Source: Selenomonas sp. oral taxon 126 (lineage in GTDB: Bacteria > Bacillota > Negativicutes > Selenomonadales > Selenomonadaceae). From it: a stretch of 61,675 nucleotides of DNA. The notes beneath the pieces were generated by a model that saw nothing but the letters and a program-made list of their open reading frames with translations, ran no database searches and was not told where the DNA came from. The stretch spans positions 2,159,286 through 2,220,960 of the forward strand of contig NZ_CP016201.1 of the NCBI RefSeq assembly GCF_001683335.1, written 5' to 3'. Position numbers and translations under genes: made by a program. Every line of letters starts with the position of its first letter. Position 1 is the first letter of the stretch. Shown here one piece after another: positions 48,802 through 57,057 of the stretch.

Positions 48802-48809
48802 GATGGGAT

Positions 48810-50420
48810 GTGATTTGCTTGCGGAAGCTGACCGATTATACACCGACAAAATTCATGGCGAAGGATTCCCGCTATGATGCCGATGCCGCCGATTATGCGG
48901 TGGGCTTCATCGAGTGTCTGTGCCATACGAAGGGAACATGGGCGGAAAAGCCGTTCGAACTCATCGACTGGCAGGAGCGCATTATTCGAGACATTTTCGG
49001 AATTTTGAAGCCGAACGGTTATCGGCAGTTCAATACGGCGTATGTGGAGATTCCCAAGAAGCAAGGAAAATCAGAGCTCGCGGCCGCTGTCGCACTGCTC
49101 CTTTGCTGCGGCGACGGTGAGGAACGTGCCGAGGTGTATGGCTGTGCTGCTGATCGTCAGCAAGCAAGCATCGTATTCGAGGTCGCAGCAGATATGGTGC
49201 GGATGTGTCCCGCACTCGGCAAGCGGGTGAAGATCCTCGCCTCCCAGAAGCGGATGGTATATCTGCCGACGAACAGCTTCTATCAGGTGCTTTCGGCAGA
49301 GGCGTACTCAAAGCACGGCTTCAATATTCACGGCGTGGTATTCGATGAGTTGCACACGCAGCCGAATCGCAAGCTCTTTGACGTTATGACGAAGGGCTCT
49401 GGTGATGCGCGTATGCAGCCGCTTTACTTCCTCATTACGACAGCGGGGACGGATACGCAGTCCATCTGCTATGAGACACACCAGAAAGCGAAGGACATTC
49501 TCGAAGGGAGAAAGATTGATTCGACCTTCTATCCTGTGATCTACGGCGCAAAGGAGGATGAGGACTGGACAGACCCGGAGGTCTGGAAGCGGTCGAATCC
49601 GTCGCTTGGCATTACGGTCGGCATCGACAAGGTACAGGCGGCTTGTGACTCCGCACGGCAGAATCCCGCCGAGGAAAACAGCTTTCGTCAGCTTCGTTTG
49701 AATCAGTGGGTGAAGCAGTCTGTTCGGTGGATGCCAATGGACAAATGGGATGCGTGCGCTATGCCTGTGGATGCCGAGTCCTTGGAGGGGCGTGTTTGCT
49801 ACGGCGGTCTTGACCTTTCCTCCACGATGGATATTACGGCATTTGTCCTCGTGTTCCCTCCAACGGAGGAGGATGAGCCGTTTGCCGTGCTGCCGTACTT
49901 CTGGATTCCCGAGGAGAATATCGATCTGCGTGTACGGCGCGACCACGTTCCGTACGACGTGTGGGAGAAGCAGGACTTTCTTATGACCACCGAGGGGAAT
50001 GTCGTGCATTACGGATTTATCGAGGCGTTCATTGAGAAACTGGGCGAGAAGTACAACATCCGCGAGATTGCTTTCGACCGATGGGGCGCGGTGCAGATGG
50101 TGCAGAATCTTGAAGGGATGGGCTTTGCCGTTGTTCCGTTCGGACAGGGCTTCAAGGATATGAGCCCGCCGACCAAAGAGTTGATGAAGCTGACGCTGGA
50201 AAAGAAAATAGCGCACGGCGGGCATCCCGTCATGCGCTGGATGGCAGACAACATTTTCATTCGCACCGACCCCGCGGGGAACATCAAGGCGGACAAGGAG
50301 AAGTCCACCGAGAAGATCGATGGCGTGATTGCGCTCATCATGGCTCTGGATCGTGCGATCCGCTGTGGGAACGATGCATCGGAATCGGTGTATGATGAGA
50401 GAGGAATCTTGTTGCTGTGA
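48810..50420 (+). CDS. Phage terminase large subunit
   Basis: 536 residues from GTG 48810. The ATPase has the Walker A-like IPKKQGKSELAAAVALLL and Walker B VVFDELHTQPNRKLFD; the nuclease domain has YGGLDLSSTMDITAFVLVF, FDRWGAVQMVQNLEG and ADKEKSTEKIDGVIALIMALDRA with the acidic residues. It packages DNA into the capsid with TerS (40203). Start is uncertain: GTG 48810, TTG 48819 or ATG 48855; no clear ribosome site, probably because the upstream region was rearranged. Confidence 0.93.
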   Translation: MICLRKLTDYTPTKFMAKDSRYDADAADYAVGFIECLCHTKGTWAEKPFELIDWQERIIRDIFGILKPNGYRQFNTAYVEIPKKQGKSELAAAVALLLCCGDGEERAEVYGCAADRQQASIVFEVAADMVRMCPALGKRVKILASQKRMVYLPTNSFYQVLSAEAYSKHGFNIHGVVFDELHTQPNRKLFDVMTKGSGDARMQPLYFLITTAGTDTQSICYETHQKAKDILEGRKIDSTFYPVIYGAKEDEDWTDPEVWKRSNPSLGITVGIDKVQAACDSARQNPAEENSFRQLRLNQWVKQSVRWMPMDKWDACAMPVDAESLEGRVCYGGLDLSSTMDITAFVLVFPPTEEDEPFAVLPYFWIPEENIDLRVRRDHVPYDVWEKQDFLMTTEGNVVHYGFIEAFIEKLGEKYNIREIAFDRWGAVQMVQNLEGMGFAVVPFGQGFKDMSPPTKELMKLTLEKKIAHGGHPVMRWMADNIFIRTDPAGNIKADKEKSTEKIDGVIALIMALDRAIRCGNDASESVYDERGILLL

Positions 50421-50494
50421 ATCATGCTTGGCTCAGAAAAACAGCCCTTTCACTACTTCTTCGGATATGAGTATTTGTGGAGAGAAAAGATTCA

Positions 50495-50857
50495 TTAAGA
50501 AGCATCATGTCGAAAATACGTGATGCTTCCAATGTCTTTTCCGTCTTTCTCAAACTTGCCAAAAATCCATGTTTCTGGTCGTTCCATAAACACCTTAAAT
50601 ACAATTAAACCGAAAAACATAGCTGAGTGTGTAATGCTCTTTCGGCATGCAATCTGATAAATAGGCTCAAAGACCGTTCCCGTCCAATCGCTTCCCGGCA
50701 TCCAACCGGCGGTATGAATATCACCAGCATCAATTCTACGATTCAAATCATCTTCAATTGCCTCATAATCTGCATCAGAAAGTTTGTTGCGCCATGTATT
50801 ATAGTCCTTCAGATGAGGAAGTGTTGTGACCTTTTTACCATCAAGTGATTCAAGCAT
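50495..50857 (-). CDS. Moron protein A, unknown
   Basis: 120 residues on the strand opposite to the phage genes. HLKDYNTWRNKLSDADYEAIEDDLNRRIDAGDIHTAGWMPGSDW and TVFEPIYQIACRKSITHSAMFFGLIVFKVFMERPETW suggest a compact domain with one hydrophobic strand set. I do not recognise a family. A 9-bp hairpin (GAAGCATCA/TGATGCTTC, 50499-50529) overlaps its stop and may terminate it. Start ATG 50857 has TAGGAGGTTGATTTT upstream, a strong site. Confidence 0.68.
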   Translation of the reverse strand: MLESLDGKKVTTLPHLKDYNTWRNKLSDADYEAIEDDLNRRIDAGDIHTAGWMPGSDWTGTVFEPIYQIACRKSITHSAMFFGLIVFKVFMERPETWIFGKFEKDGKDIGSITYFRHDAS

Positions 50858-50926
50858 AAAATCAACCTCCTAGAAAATATTTCAACAATAAGATTCCCCT
50901 AGTCCATATTCAAATGTATATGATGT

Positions 50927-51331
50927 CTAGGCATCTATTGGGACGATAGTTCGAATGACCTTCATTGATGCAGGTCCTGTCATTTTATAGCAGGATGCTG
51001 ACGTGAAATATGTCGCTCCTGAATTCTTTGGTAGGTTTTTCTGCTTATCAACTTCATAACCAAACGGCTTTAGAATGGTTTTGATCATACGTCCTATAAC
51101 GGTACGGGTGAACCCATCCGTTAGATCAATGCTCTGGCTTGATTGGGAACAAACCTCGACGTTTAGCACACAAGCAGAAAGAGCTGGCTTGCCTGCTTCG
51201 GATGCATCAATCATAGCAATTATATTCGTATCTTGCGATAAAAGATTGAATATAGAAATTGCATCTGGGTCGGTGTGAAATTTGCTGCAATTAGGGTTGT
51301 CGTGAACGAAATCATTGAATGTTGCTTTCAT
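50927..51331 (-). CDS. Moron protein B, unknown
   Basis: 134 residues, same strand as moron A and upstream of it. DPDAISIFNLLSQDTNIIAMIDASEAGKPALSACVLNVEVCSQSSQ and GFTRTVIGRMIKTILKPFGYEVDKQKNLP are the best-defined parts; the C-terminal YFTSASCYKMTG is repeat-like. No known family. AGAAAGGACTG precedes the ATG. The two genes form an AT-rich unit between terminase and portal. Confidence 0.68.
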   Translation of the reverse strand: MKATFNDFVHDNPNCSKFHTDPDAISIFNLLSQDTNIIAMIDASEAGKPALSACVLNVEVCSQSSQSIDLTDGFTRTVIGRMIKTILKPFGYEVDKQKNLPKNSGATYFTSASCYKMTGPASMKVIRTIVPIDA

Positions 51332-51420
51332 AACACAGTCCTTTCTGCTTGCCGAACGGATTTGATATAACTATTATAACATACATAAAAGTGGATGTCT
51401 ACAAAATTAAGGAGGTTTCC

Positions 51421-52677
51421 ATGAACCTATTCAGCAAACTTTTCCGTTCGCGGGACAAGCCTTACAATCATCTCGGTGGCTTGTCTTTTTTGTTTGGACA
51501 GACGGCAGCGGGTAAGGCGGTCAACGAGCGTACGGCAATGCAGACAACGGCGGTCTATGCCTGTGTGCGCATTCTCGCAGAATCCATCGCAGGATTGCCG
51601 CTCCATGTCTACGCCTATAAAGGGCAGGGAAAAGAGCGTGTGCCGGAGCATCCGCTGTACTTCCTGCTCCACGATGCGCCGAATCCCGAGATGACGAGTT
51701 TCGTCTTTCGTGAGACGCTTATGTCGCATCTCCTCCTCTGGGGAAATGCCTACGCACAAATTTTGCGGGATGGCAGGGGACGTGTTCTTGGCCTCTATCC
51801 GCTGCTCCCGGATAAGATGGAAGTCAGCCGCGACAGCCGCACGGGTGAACTTTACTATACTTACACGCGAAGCACAGAGGAGAATCCGAATTTTGCGGAC
51901 AAGGGGCAGATTCGTTTACGACGCGAGGATGTCCTCCACATTCCGGGACTCGGCTTTGACGGTCTGGTTGGCTATTCTCCTATCGCTATGGCAAAGAATG
52001 CCATCGGCATCGCTCTGGCAACGGAAGAGTATGGCGCGGCATTCTTTAAGAACGGTGCGCGTCCGGGCGGCGTGCTTGAGCATCCGGGTGTCCTCAAAGA
52101 CCCGTCGAAACTGCGAGAGAGCTGGCACGCCGTCTACGGCGGCACGATGAACACGGGCAGAATCGCCGTCCTCGAGGAAGGTGTAAAGTATCAGCAGATT
52201 GCCATACCACCCGAGGAGGCGCAGTTCCTTGAGACGAGGAAGTTCCAGATTGACGAGATTGCACGTCTCTATCGTGTACCGCCGCATATGGTCGGGGATT
52301 TGGAGAAGTCCAGTTTCTCAAATATCGAGCAGCAGTCGCTTGAATTTGTCAAATACACTTTGAATCCGTGGGTCATGCGATGGGAGCAGTCGTTGCAGAA
52401 AGCGTTACTATCAGATAAGGAGCAGAAGGACTACTTCATCCGCTTCAACGTGGACGGTCTTCTGCGCGGGGACTACAAGAGCCGTATGGAGGGCTATGCC
52501 ATCGGGCGACAGAACGGATGGCTCTCGGCGAACGACATCCGCAGCCTTGAGGACATGAATCCGATTGAATCCGCAGAGGGCGGCGATCTCTATCTTATCA
52601 ACGGGAATATGACAAAACTGAGGGACGCAGGACTCTTTGCGGGTCAGCAACAGGAGGGAGAAAACGATGAAGCGTAA
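51421..52677 (+). CDS. Phage portal protein (HK97 type)
   Basis: 418 residues: AVNERTAMQTTAVYACVRILAESIAGLPLHVY, HPLYFLLHDAPNPEMTSFVFRETLM and FQIDEIARLYRVPPHMVGDLEKSSFSNIEQQSLEFVKYTL are the portal signature. It forms the dodecameric ring through which DNA is packaged. AAGGAGGTTTCC precedes ATG 51421. Overlaps the protease gene by 11 bases. Confidence 0.95.
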   Translation: MNLFSKLFRSRDKPYNHLGGLSFLFGQTAAGKAVNERTAMQTTAVYACVRILAESIAGLPLHVYAYKGQGKERVPEHPLYFLLHDAPNPEMTSFVFRETLMSHLLLWGNAYAQILRDGRGRVLGLYPLLPDKMEVSRDSRTGELYYTYTRSTEENPNFADKGQIRLRREDVLHIPGLGFDGLVGYSPIAMAKNAIGIALATEEYGAAFFKNGARPGGVLEHPGVLKDPSKLRESWHAVYGGTMNTGRIAVLEEGVKYQQIAIPPEEAQFLETRKFQIDEIARLYRVPPHMVGDLEKSSFSNIEQQSLEFVKYTLNPWVMRWEQSLQKALLSDKEQKDYFIRFNVDGLLRGDYKSRMEGYAIGRQNGWLSANDIRSLEDMNPIESAEGGDLYLINGNMTKLRDAGLFAGQQQEGENDEA

Positions 52678-53356
52678 ATTTTGGAACTGGGTGCGGAACG
52701 AGGGAGAGAAGCGTATCTTGCTTCTGGATGGTGAAATCTCAGACGAGACGTGGTGGGGCGATGAAATTACACCCCAGATGTTCCGCTCTGAGTTGAATGC
52801 CGCCGAGGGAGATATTGACCTCTGGATCAACTCGCCGGGCGGGGACTGCTATGCGGCGGCACAGATCTACAATATGCTTATGGAGTATAAGGGAAACGTC
52901 AATGTCAAGATTGATGGGATTGCGGCTTCTGCTGCATCCGTTGTCGCTATGGCAGGATCAACGGTTGAGATTTCTCCCTTGGGGATGTTGATGATTCACA
53001 ATCCAATGACTGTTTCCATCGGGGATACACATGAGATGGAGCGGACGATCACGTTCCTTGCCGAAATCAAGGAGAGCATTATCAACGCCTACGAACTCAA
53101 GACGGGATTGTCCCGTGCGAAGATTTCAAGGCTCATGGATGCCGAGACGTGGATGAACGCCAAGAAGGCGGTGGAGCTTGGATTTGCGGATTCCGTTCTC
53201 TATGCGGACGCACAGCGTCCTGTGACCGATACGGCAGACGGGCTGATCTTCTCCCGTGCCGCCGTCACGAACTCCCTGCTCTCGAAATTCGGACAGGGGA
53301 CACACAATGTCGATGCAGAGCCGCTCAAACGACGGCTCTTTTCTATTTCACACTAA
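52667..53356 (+). CDS. ClpP-like head maturation protease
   Basis: 229 residues. DIDLWINSPGGDCYAAAQIYN, DGIAASAASVVAMAG with the catalytic Ser, and MLMIHNPMTVSIGD with the His are the Clp/S14 features. It trims the capsid protein delta domain during assembly. GGAGGGAGAAAACG precedes the start. Followed closely by the capsid gene. Confidence 0.94.
   Translation: MKRKFWNWVRNEGEKRILLLDGEISDETWWGDEITPQMFRSELNAAEGDIDLWINSPGGDCYAAAQIYNMLMEYKGNVNVKIDGIAASAASVVAMAGSTVEISPLGMLMIHNPMTVSIGDTHEMERTITFLAEIKESIINAYELKTGLSRAKISRLMDAETWMNAKKAVELGFADSVLYADAQRPVTDTADGLIFSRAAVTNSLLSKFGQGTHNVDAEPLKRRLFSISH
53318..53345 (+). terminator. Terminator-like hairpin at the end of the protease gene
   Basis: GAGCCG (53318-53323) and CGGCTC (53333-53338) with TTTTCTATTT following, inside the last codons of the protease gene. 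It could trim or attenuate mRNA between protease and capsid genes. Confidence 0.5.
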
Positions 53357-53371
53357 CGGAGGGACAAACAC

Positions 53372-54547
53372 ATGGATAAGATCATGGCAATGCGCGAGAA
53401 GCGTGCAGAAATGTGGGAACAGGCGAAGCAGTTCCTTGATGAACACGAGAAGGATGGCCGCCTTACGGCAGAGGACGCCAAGGCATACGAGCAGATGGAG
53501 AACGAGGTGCTTGCGCTCGGCAAGGACATCGAGCGCATGGAGCGTCAGGCAATTCTCGACGCACAGCTCGCAAAGCCTGTGACGGCAGCAATCACCAATA
53601 CACCGGGCGCAGGATTCGCTTCCGAAAAGACAGGTCGTGCAAGCGAGGCATACCGTGCGGCGATGCTCAAGGCACTCCGCACGAACTTCCGTCAGGTGGA
53701 GAACGTCCTGCAGGAGGGGACGGATGCCAGCGGCGGTTATCTCGTTCCAGAGGAATATGACAAGCGTCTCATCGACGTACTCACTGAAGAGAACGTCCTG
53801 CGTCCGCTTGCAACGACGATCACGACGAGTGGGGAGCACAAGATCAACATCGCCGCCACAAAACCTGCGGCATCGTGGATTGAGGAAGGTGCGCCACTCA
53901 CCTTCGGGGACGCGACCTTCGACCAGATCGTCCTCGACGCGCACAAGCTCCACGTTGCGGTCAAGGTGACGGAGGAGCTGCTCTATGACAATGCCTTCAA
54001 CCTTGAGAACTATCTCATTGGGCAGTTCGGCAAAGCACTCGGCAACGCAGAGGAGGACGCATTCCTCAATGGCGACGGAACGCACAAGCCGAAGGGGCTT
54101 CTCATCTCGGCAAAGACATCCGTCACCACGGCGGCGGCAGACATCAAGGCGGACGAACTCGTGACGCTCGTCTACAGCCTCAAGCGCCCCTACCGCAAGA
54201 ACGCAGCATTCATCGTCAACGACCAGACGCTTGCAAGCATCCGCAAACTCAAGGATGCCAACGGAGCGTATTTCTGGCAGCCGTCCTACCAGATGGGCGA
54301 ACCCGACCGTCTGCTCGGCTATCCCGTGTACTCATCGGCATATATGCCCGCTGTCGAGGCGGGCAAGACCGTCATCGCATTTGGCGATTACTCCTACTAC
54401 AACATCGGGGATCGCGGCACCCGTGCTCTGCAGGAACTCAAGGAGTTGTTTGCGGGCAACGGCATGGTCGGCTACGTCATGAAGGAGCGTGTGGACGGGA
54501 AGCTCGTTCTTGAGGAAGCGGTGCAGACGCTCAAGATGAAGGGCTGA
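53372..54547 (+). CDS. Major capsid protein (HK97 fold)
   Basis: 391 residues. An N-terminal scaffold-like delta domain (coiled coil, residues 1-70: MREKRAEMWEQAKQFLDEHEK) is followed by the capsid fold: ALRTNFRQVENVLQEGTDASGGYLVPEEYDKRL, ASWIEEGAPLTFGDATFDQ, GDGTHKPKGLL and FGDYSYYNIGDRGT. The protease next door should cut after about residue 100. AACGGAGGGAC precedes the ATG. Confidence 0.95.
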   Translation: MDKIMAMREKRAEMWEQAKQFLDEHEKDGRLTAEDAKAYEQMENEVLALGKDIERMERQAILDAQLAKPVTAAITNTPGAGFASEKTGRASEAYRAAMLKALRTNFRQVENVLQEGTDASGGYLVPEEYDKRLIDVLTEENVLRPLATTITTSGEHKINIAATKPAASWIEEGAPLTFGDATFDQIVLDAHKLHVAVKVTEELLYDNAFNLENYLIGQFGKALGNAEEDAFLNGDGTHKPKGLLISAKTSVTTAAADIKADELVTLVYSLKRPYRKNAAFIVNDQTLASIRKLKDANGAYFWQPSYQMGEPDRLLGYPVYSSAYMPAVEAGKTVIAFGDYSYYNIGDRGTRALQELKELFAGNGMVGYVMKERVDGKLVLEEAVQTLKMKG

Positions 54548-54579
54548 TGAAATCTGCGGCAAAGAGGGGAGGTGGTTCT

Positions 54580-54855
54580 ATGCTTGTGCCGCTTACAGCA
54601 GTCAAGCAGTATCTTAGGATTGACGGAGATGAGGAAGATGATCTCCTCACACACTTTACGGAAACGGCAGAACAGATTTGTACTGCATTACTGCGCGTGA
54701 AGCAGTTGTCCAAGGTCGAAGATCAGGCGATTGTGCGCGTTGCAATTCTCTACGCCGTCTCCTATCTCTATGAACACAGAGAGGAAGCGGATCACAGAGG
54801 GCTTGCCTTGACACTGCGTTCCCTGCTGTTCGGTGTGCGGAAGGAGGTCTTTTAG
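54580..54855 (+). CDS. Head-tail connector (gp6-like)
   Basis: 91 residues: LVPLTAVKQYLRIDGDEEDDLLTHFTETAEQICTALL is the gp6/gp15 connector pattern, a helical adaptor that attaches below the portal ring. ATG 54580 follows GGGAGGTGG; the ATG at 54547 is only coupled to the capsid stop. Confidence 0.88.
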   Translation: MLVPLTAVKQYLRIDGDEEDDLLTHFTETAEQICTALLRVKQLSKVEDQAIVRVAILYAVSYLYEHREEADHRGLALTLRSLLFGVRKEVF

Positions 54856-54867
54856 GTGAGGGTGTCC

Positions 54868-55194
54868 ATGAGCGAACTGCGCCATCGAATCACTATTCTG
54901 CGTCCCGTCACGGAGACGGATGATGAGGGGAATATCCTCTCCTCGTCGGTGCAGGAGCTTTCAAAGGCGTGGGCGCTCGTTCTGCCCTTTGCCGCGAAAA
55001 TCTCCGACGGATATGCGGAGAAGGTGCAGGAGGTGGATTACCGCATCGTCATTCGTTACCGCATGGATGTGCGAGTGACGGATCGTATCCGTTGGGGTGA
55101 CAAAACGCTCACACCAATCGCGCCGCCCTATCCGCTCGGCGGGAAGAAGCAATGGCTCATGATGGAATGTAGGGAGTTGGTGGAGGATGGCTAG
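54868..55194 (+). CDS. Head closure / head-tail adaptor protein
   Basis: 108 residues: SELRHRITILRPVTETDDEGNILSSSVQ ... AKISDGYAEKVQEVDYRIVIRYR ... RIRWGDKTL is the SPP1 gp16-type stopper (Phage_H_T_join). It closes the head after packaging. GTG 54856 is an alternative start; the ATG with GAGGG upstream is preferred. Overlaps the next gene by 8 bases. Confidence 0.88.
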   Translation: MSELRHRITILRPVTETDDEGNILSSSVQELSKAWALVLPFAAKISDGYAEKVQEVDYRIVIRYRMDVRVTDRIRWGDKTLTPIAPPYPLGGKKQWLMMECRELVEDG

Positions 55195-55585
55195 ATACCG
55201 AGGTTTCGTCTCTGCCGAGAAGATCCTTTCGGAACTCGGCGCAGAGGCGACGGCTGCGGCAAAGGAAGCACTCGCGCACGGAGCGGACGATGTGGTTGCA
55301 GAGGCAAAGAACCGCTGTCCCGTCTATGCAGGGACAGATAAGCGCGTGGTAAAGGGCGCACTCCGTGACTCCATCCACAAGCGGCCGCGCAGACGAGATG
55401 GCTCCGTCTGGCGCATCGCGGCGGATGCCAAATCGCAGGATGGCGTTCCCTATGGCGTACTCGTCGAGTTCAGTCCGCGCATCAACCGTCCGTTTCTCTA
55501 TCCCGCGCTCGATGCCAAGAAGGACGGTATTCGCTCTGCCATGGTGGATGCCGTAAGGTCTGCGATACGGAGGAGGGGGAAATGA
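55187..55585 (+). CDS. HK97 gp10-type head-tail protein
   Basis: 132 residues: RGFVSAEKILSELGAEATAAAKEALAHGADDVVAEAKNRCPVYAGTDKRVVKGALRDSI and PYGVLVEFSPRINRPFLYPALDAKKDGI give the gp10/minor tail pattern, which shapes the tail attachment ring. Overlaps on both sides (GGAGG inside the previous gene). Confidence 0.85.
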   Translation: MARYRGFVSAEKILSELGAEATAAAKEALAHGADDVVAEAKNRCPVYAGTDKRVVKGALRDSIHKRPRRRDGSVWRIAADAKSQDGVPYGVLVEFSPRINRPFLYPALDAKKDGIRSAMVDAVRSAIRRRGK

Positions 55586-55944
55586 GTGTTGTACGGATGG
55601 TGTATCAGGTACTTGTGCGCTCGAAGGAGCTGACGCAGCTTCTCGCTCACGGAAAGAAGAGCATCTACCACGGACGCAGTCCCAATGCGGGGACATACCC
55701 GATTATTGTCTACACCGTCATTTCCGACGTTCCTGCGCTCTCGGCAGATGGTATGGAGTTCGAGCGGCGCGTGACGGTACGCATCCATATTCTGACGAAG
55801 GATGGGAGATTCGGAGAGATTCATCGCGCTGTGCAGAACGCGCTTCTGCCACTCGGCTTTGTAAGGGTGCAGACGCAGGAGTTCGTTGAGAAAGATATAT
55901 TCGTTGAAATTACAGATTACAGAACAGCAGTGGAGGGAGAATAA
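55582..55944 (+). CDS. Tail terminator-like protein (DUF3168 type)
   Basis: 120 residues: VVRMVYQVLVRSKELTQLLAHGKKSIYHGRSPNAGTYPIIVYTVISDVP and ERRVTVRIHILTKDGRFGEIHRAVQNALLPLGF match tail-completion proteins placed before the major tail protein. It caps the tail tube. GGAGGGGGAA precedes ATG. Next gene starts 1 base after its stop. Confidence 0.78.
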   Translation: MSVVRMVYQVLVRSKELTQLLAHGKKSIYHGRSPNAGTYPIIVYTVISDVPALSADGMEFERRVTVRIHILTKDGRFGEIHRAVQNALLPLGFVRVQTQEFVEKDIFVEITDYRTAVEGE

Positions 55945-55945
55945 A

Positions 55946-56545
55946 ATGCCAAGTCCAACACCAACAGCAAAGCCCGCCGGGAATCTTACGAGCGGGCAGT
56001 TCATCAACATCCAGAAGTTACATATCGCGAAGATGCTTACCGATGTGGCAGGAGGAGCGGCGACATATGAGGCTCCGATTCCGCTCGGGAAGCTCCTGCG
56101 CAAGGTGGACATCAAGCCGCAGACGAATCAGGCGGAGCTTTTCGCCGACGGTCAGTCCGTGGATACGGCATCCAATACCGCATCCTATGACCTTACCTTC
56201 GATACTGCCGCGCTTCCTTTGGAATACACGGCTTACCTTCTGGGACACGCCATCGAAAACGGCGTGATGAAGGCGGGCAAGGATGATGTCGCTCCGTACT
56301 TCGCCGTCCTCTTCCAGTCGGATAAGCGCAACGGCAAGAAGAGATACACCAAATTCTACAAAGTCCAATTCACGGAACCCTCGGAGAGCGGCAATTCGAA
56401 GCAGGAGAGCATTCAGTTCGATACGCCGACGCTGACGGCAAAGGCAATCTACCGTCTCTCCGACGGTCTGTCCTACGCCAAGGCGGATGAGGAGGCGGCG
56501 GGCTTTGCCGCAGAGACAGGCTCGAAGTGGTACGAGCAGGTATGA
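55946..56545 (+). CDS. Major tail tube protein
   Basis: 199 residues: LTSGQFINIQKLHIAKMLTDVAGGAATYEAPIPLGKLLRKVDIKPQ, then AELFADGQSVDTASNTASYDLTFDTAALPLEYTAYLLGH is the phi13/TP901-like major tail pattern. It polymerises into the tail tube around the tape measure. ATG 55946 after GGAGGGAGAAT. Confidence 0.92.
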   Translation: MPSPTPTAKPAGNLTSGQFINIQKLHIAKMLTDVAGGAATYEAPIPLGKLLRKVDIKPQTNQAELFADGQSVDTASNTASYDLTFDTAALPLEYTAYLLGHAIENGVMKAGKDDVAPYFAVLFQSDKRNGKKRYTKFYKVQFTEPSESGNSKQESIQFDTPTLTAKAIYRLSDGLSYAKADEEAAGFAAETGSKWYEQV

Positions 56546-56556
56546 GGGAGGAAGCT

Positions 56557-56871
56557 ATGGAAACGCCGAAACTGCATATTGCGGGCAGGGAGATCGTGCC
56601 GCATCCTCCGAAGATGAAGGTGTGGCGCGAGTTCCTTGCCTTTTTTGATGCCGACAAGGAAGGTCTGAGCCTTGAAGATTTTCTGGACGAGCACGTCAGT
56701 CTGATCGTCCTCGGATTCGGTCGGGAGGAAGTTACGAAGGAATCCGTAGAGGAGTATGTCGATGTAGCGGACATTGTACCACTGACACGTGCGCTTTTCC
56801 GTTGGATTCAGGCACTCACCTTCTCCAAACTGGTGAACCTCCCAAACGGGGATACGGAGAAAGAGGCGTAG
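56557..56871 (+). CDS. Tail assembly chaperone, short form (gpG-like)
   Basis: 104 residues: ETPKLHIAGREIVPHPPKMKVWREFLAFFDADKEGLSLEDFLDEHVSLIVLGFG. Small acidic protein directly between the major tail and tape measure genes, the position of lambda gpG. It ends TEKEA-stop after the slippery CCCAAAC heptamer at 56841, so part of the ribosomes should enter the second frame. GAGGGAGGAAGC upstream. Confidence 0.85.
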   Translation: METPKLHIAGREIVPHPPKMKVWREFLAFFDADKEGLSLEDFLDEHVSLIVLGFGREEVTKESVEEYVDVADIVPLTRALFRWIQALTFSKLVNLPNGDTEKEA

Positions 56872-57044
56872 TTCTTTCTCCGTATCAGAATTTACTGCGT
56901 TACTACGAGCGGCTGCAGTCCGCCTACGGGTGGACAATGCAGGAAATCGACGGGCATGAGATAGGATTCTTGCTCGATCAGCTTGTGGTGACGGCGATCT
57001 GCGAAGAAAGATCGTCTGAGCGATTTATTGACGACGTGATGTAG
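56557..57044 (+). CDS. Tail assembly chaperone, frameshifted long form (gpGT-like)
   Basis: Predicted -1 frameshift product of about 162 residues: gpG-like codons to CCA AAC at 56847, then the -1 frame RGYGERGVVLSPYQNLLRYYERLQSAYGWTMQEIDGHEIGFLLDQL to the stop at 57042-57044. The T domain helps gather tail tube subunits around the tape measure. The second frame has no good start of its own, which supports frameshifting. Confidence 0.82.
56841..56886 (+). promoter_or_regulatory. -1 ribosomal frameshift site with 13-bp stem
   Basis: CCCAAAC (56841-56847) is in the correct X XXY YYZ phase (C CCA AAC). Three bases later GATACGGAGAAAG (56851-56863) pairs perfectly with CTTTCTCCGTATC (56874-56886) around a loop containing the zero-frame stop TAG. 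Confidence 0.9.
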
Positions 57045-57057
57045 GGAGGGAGATAGA

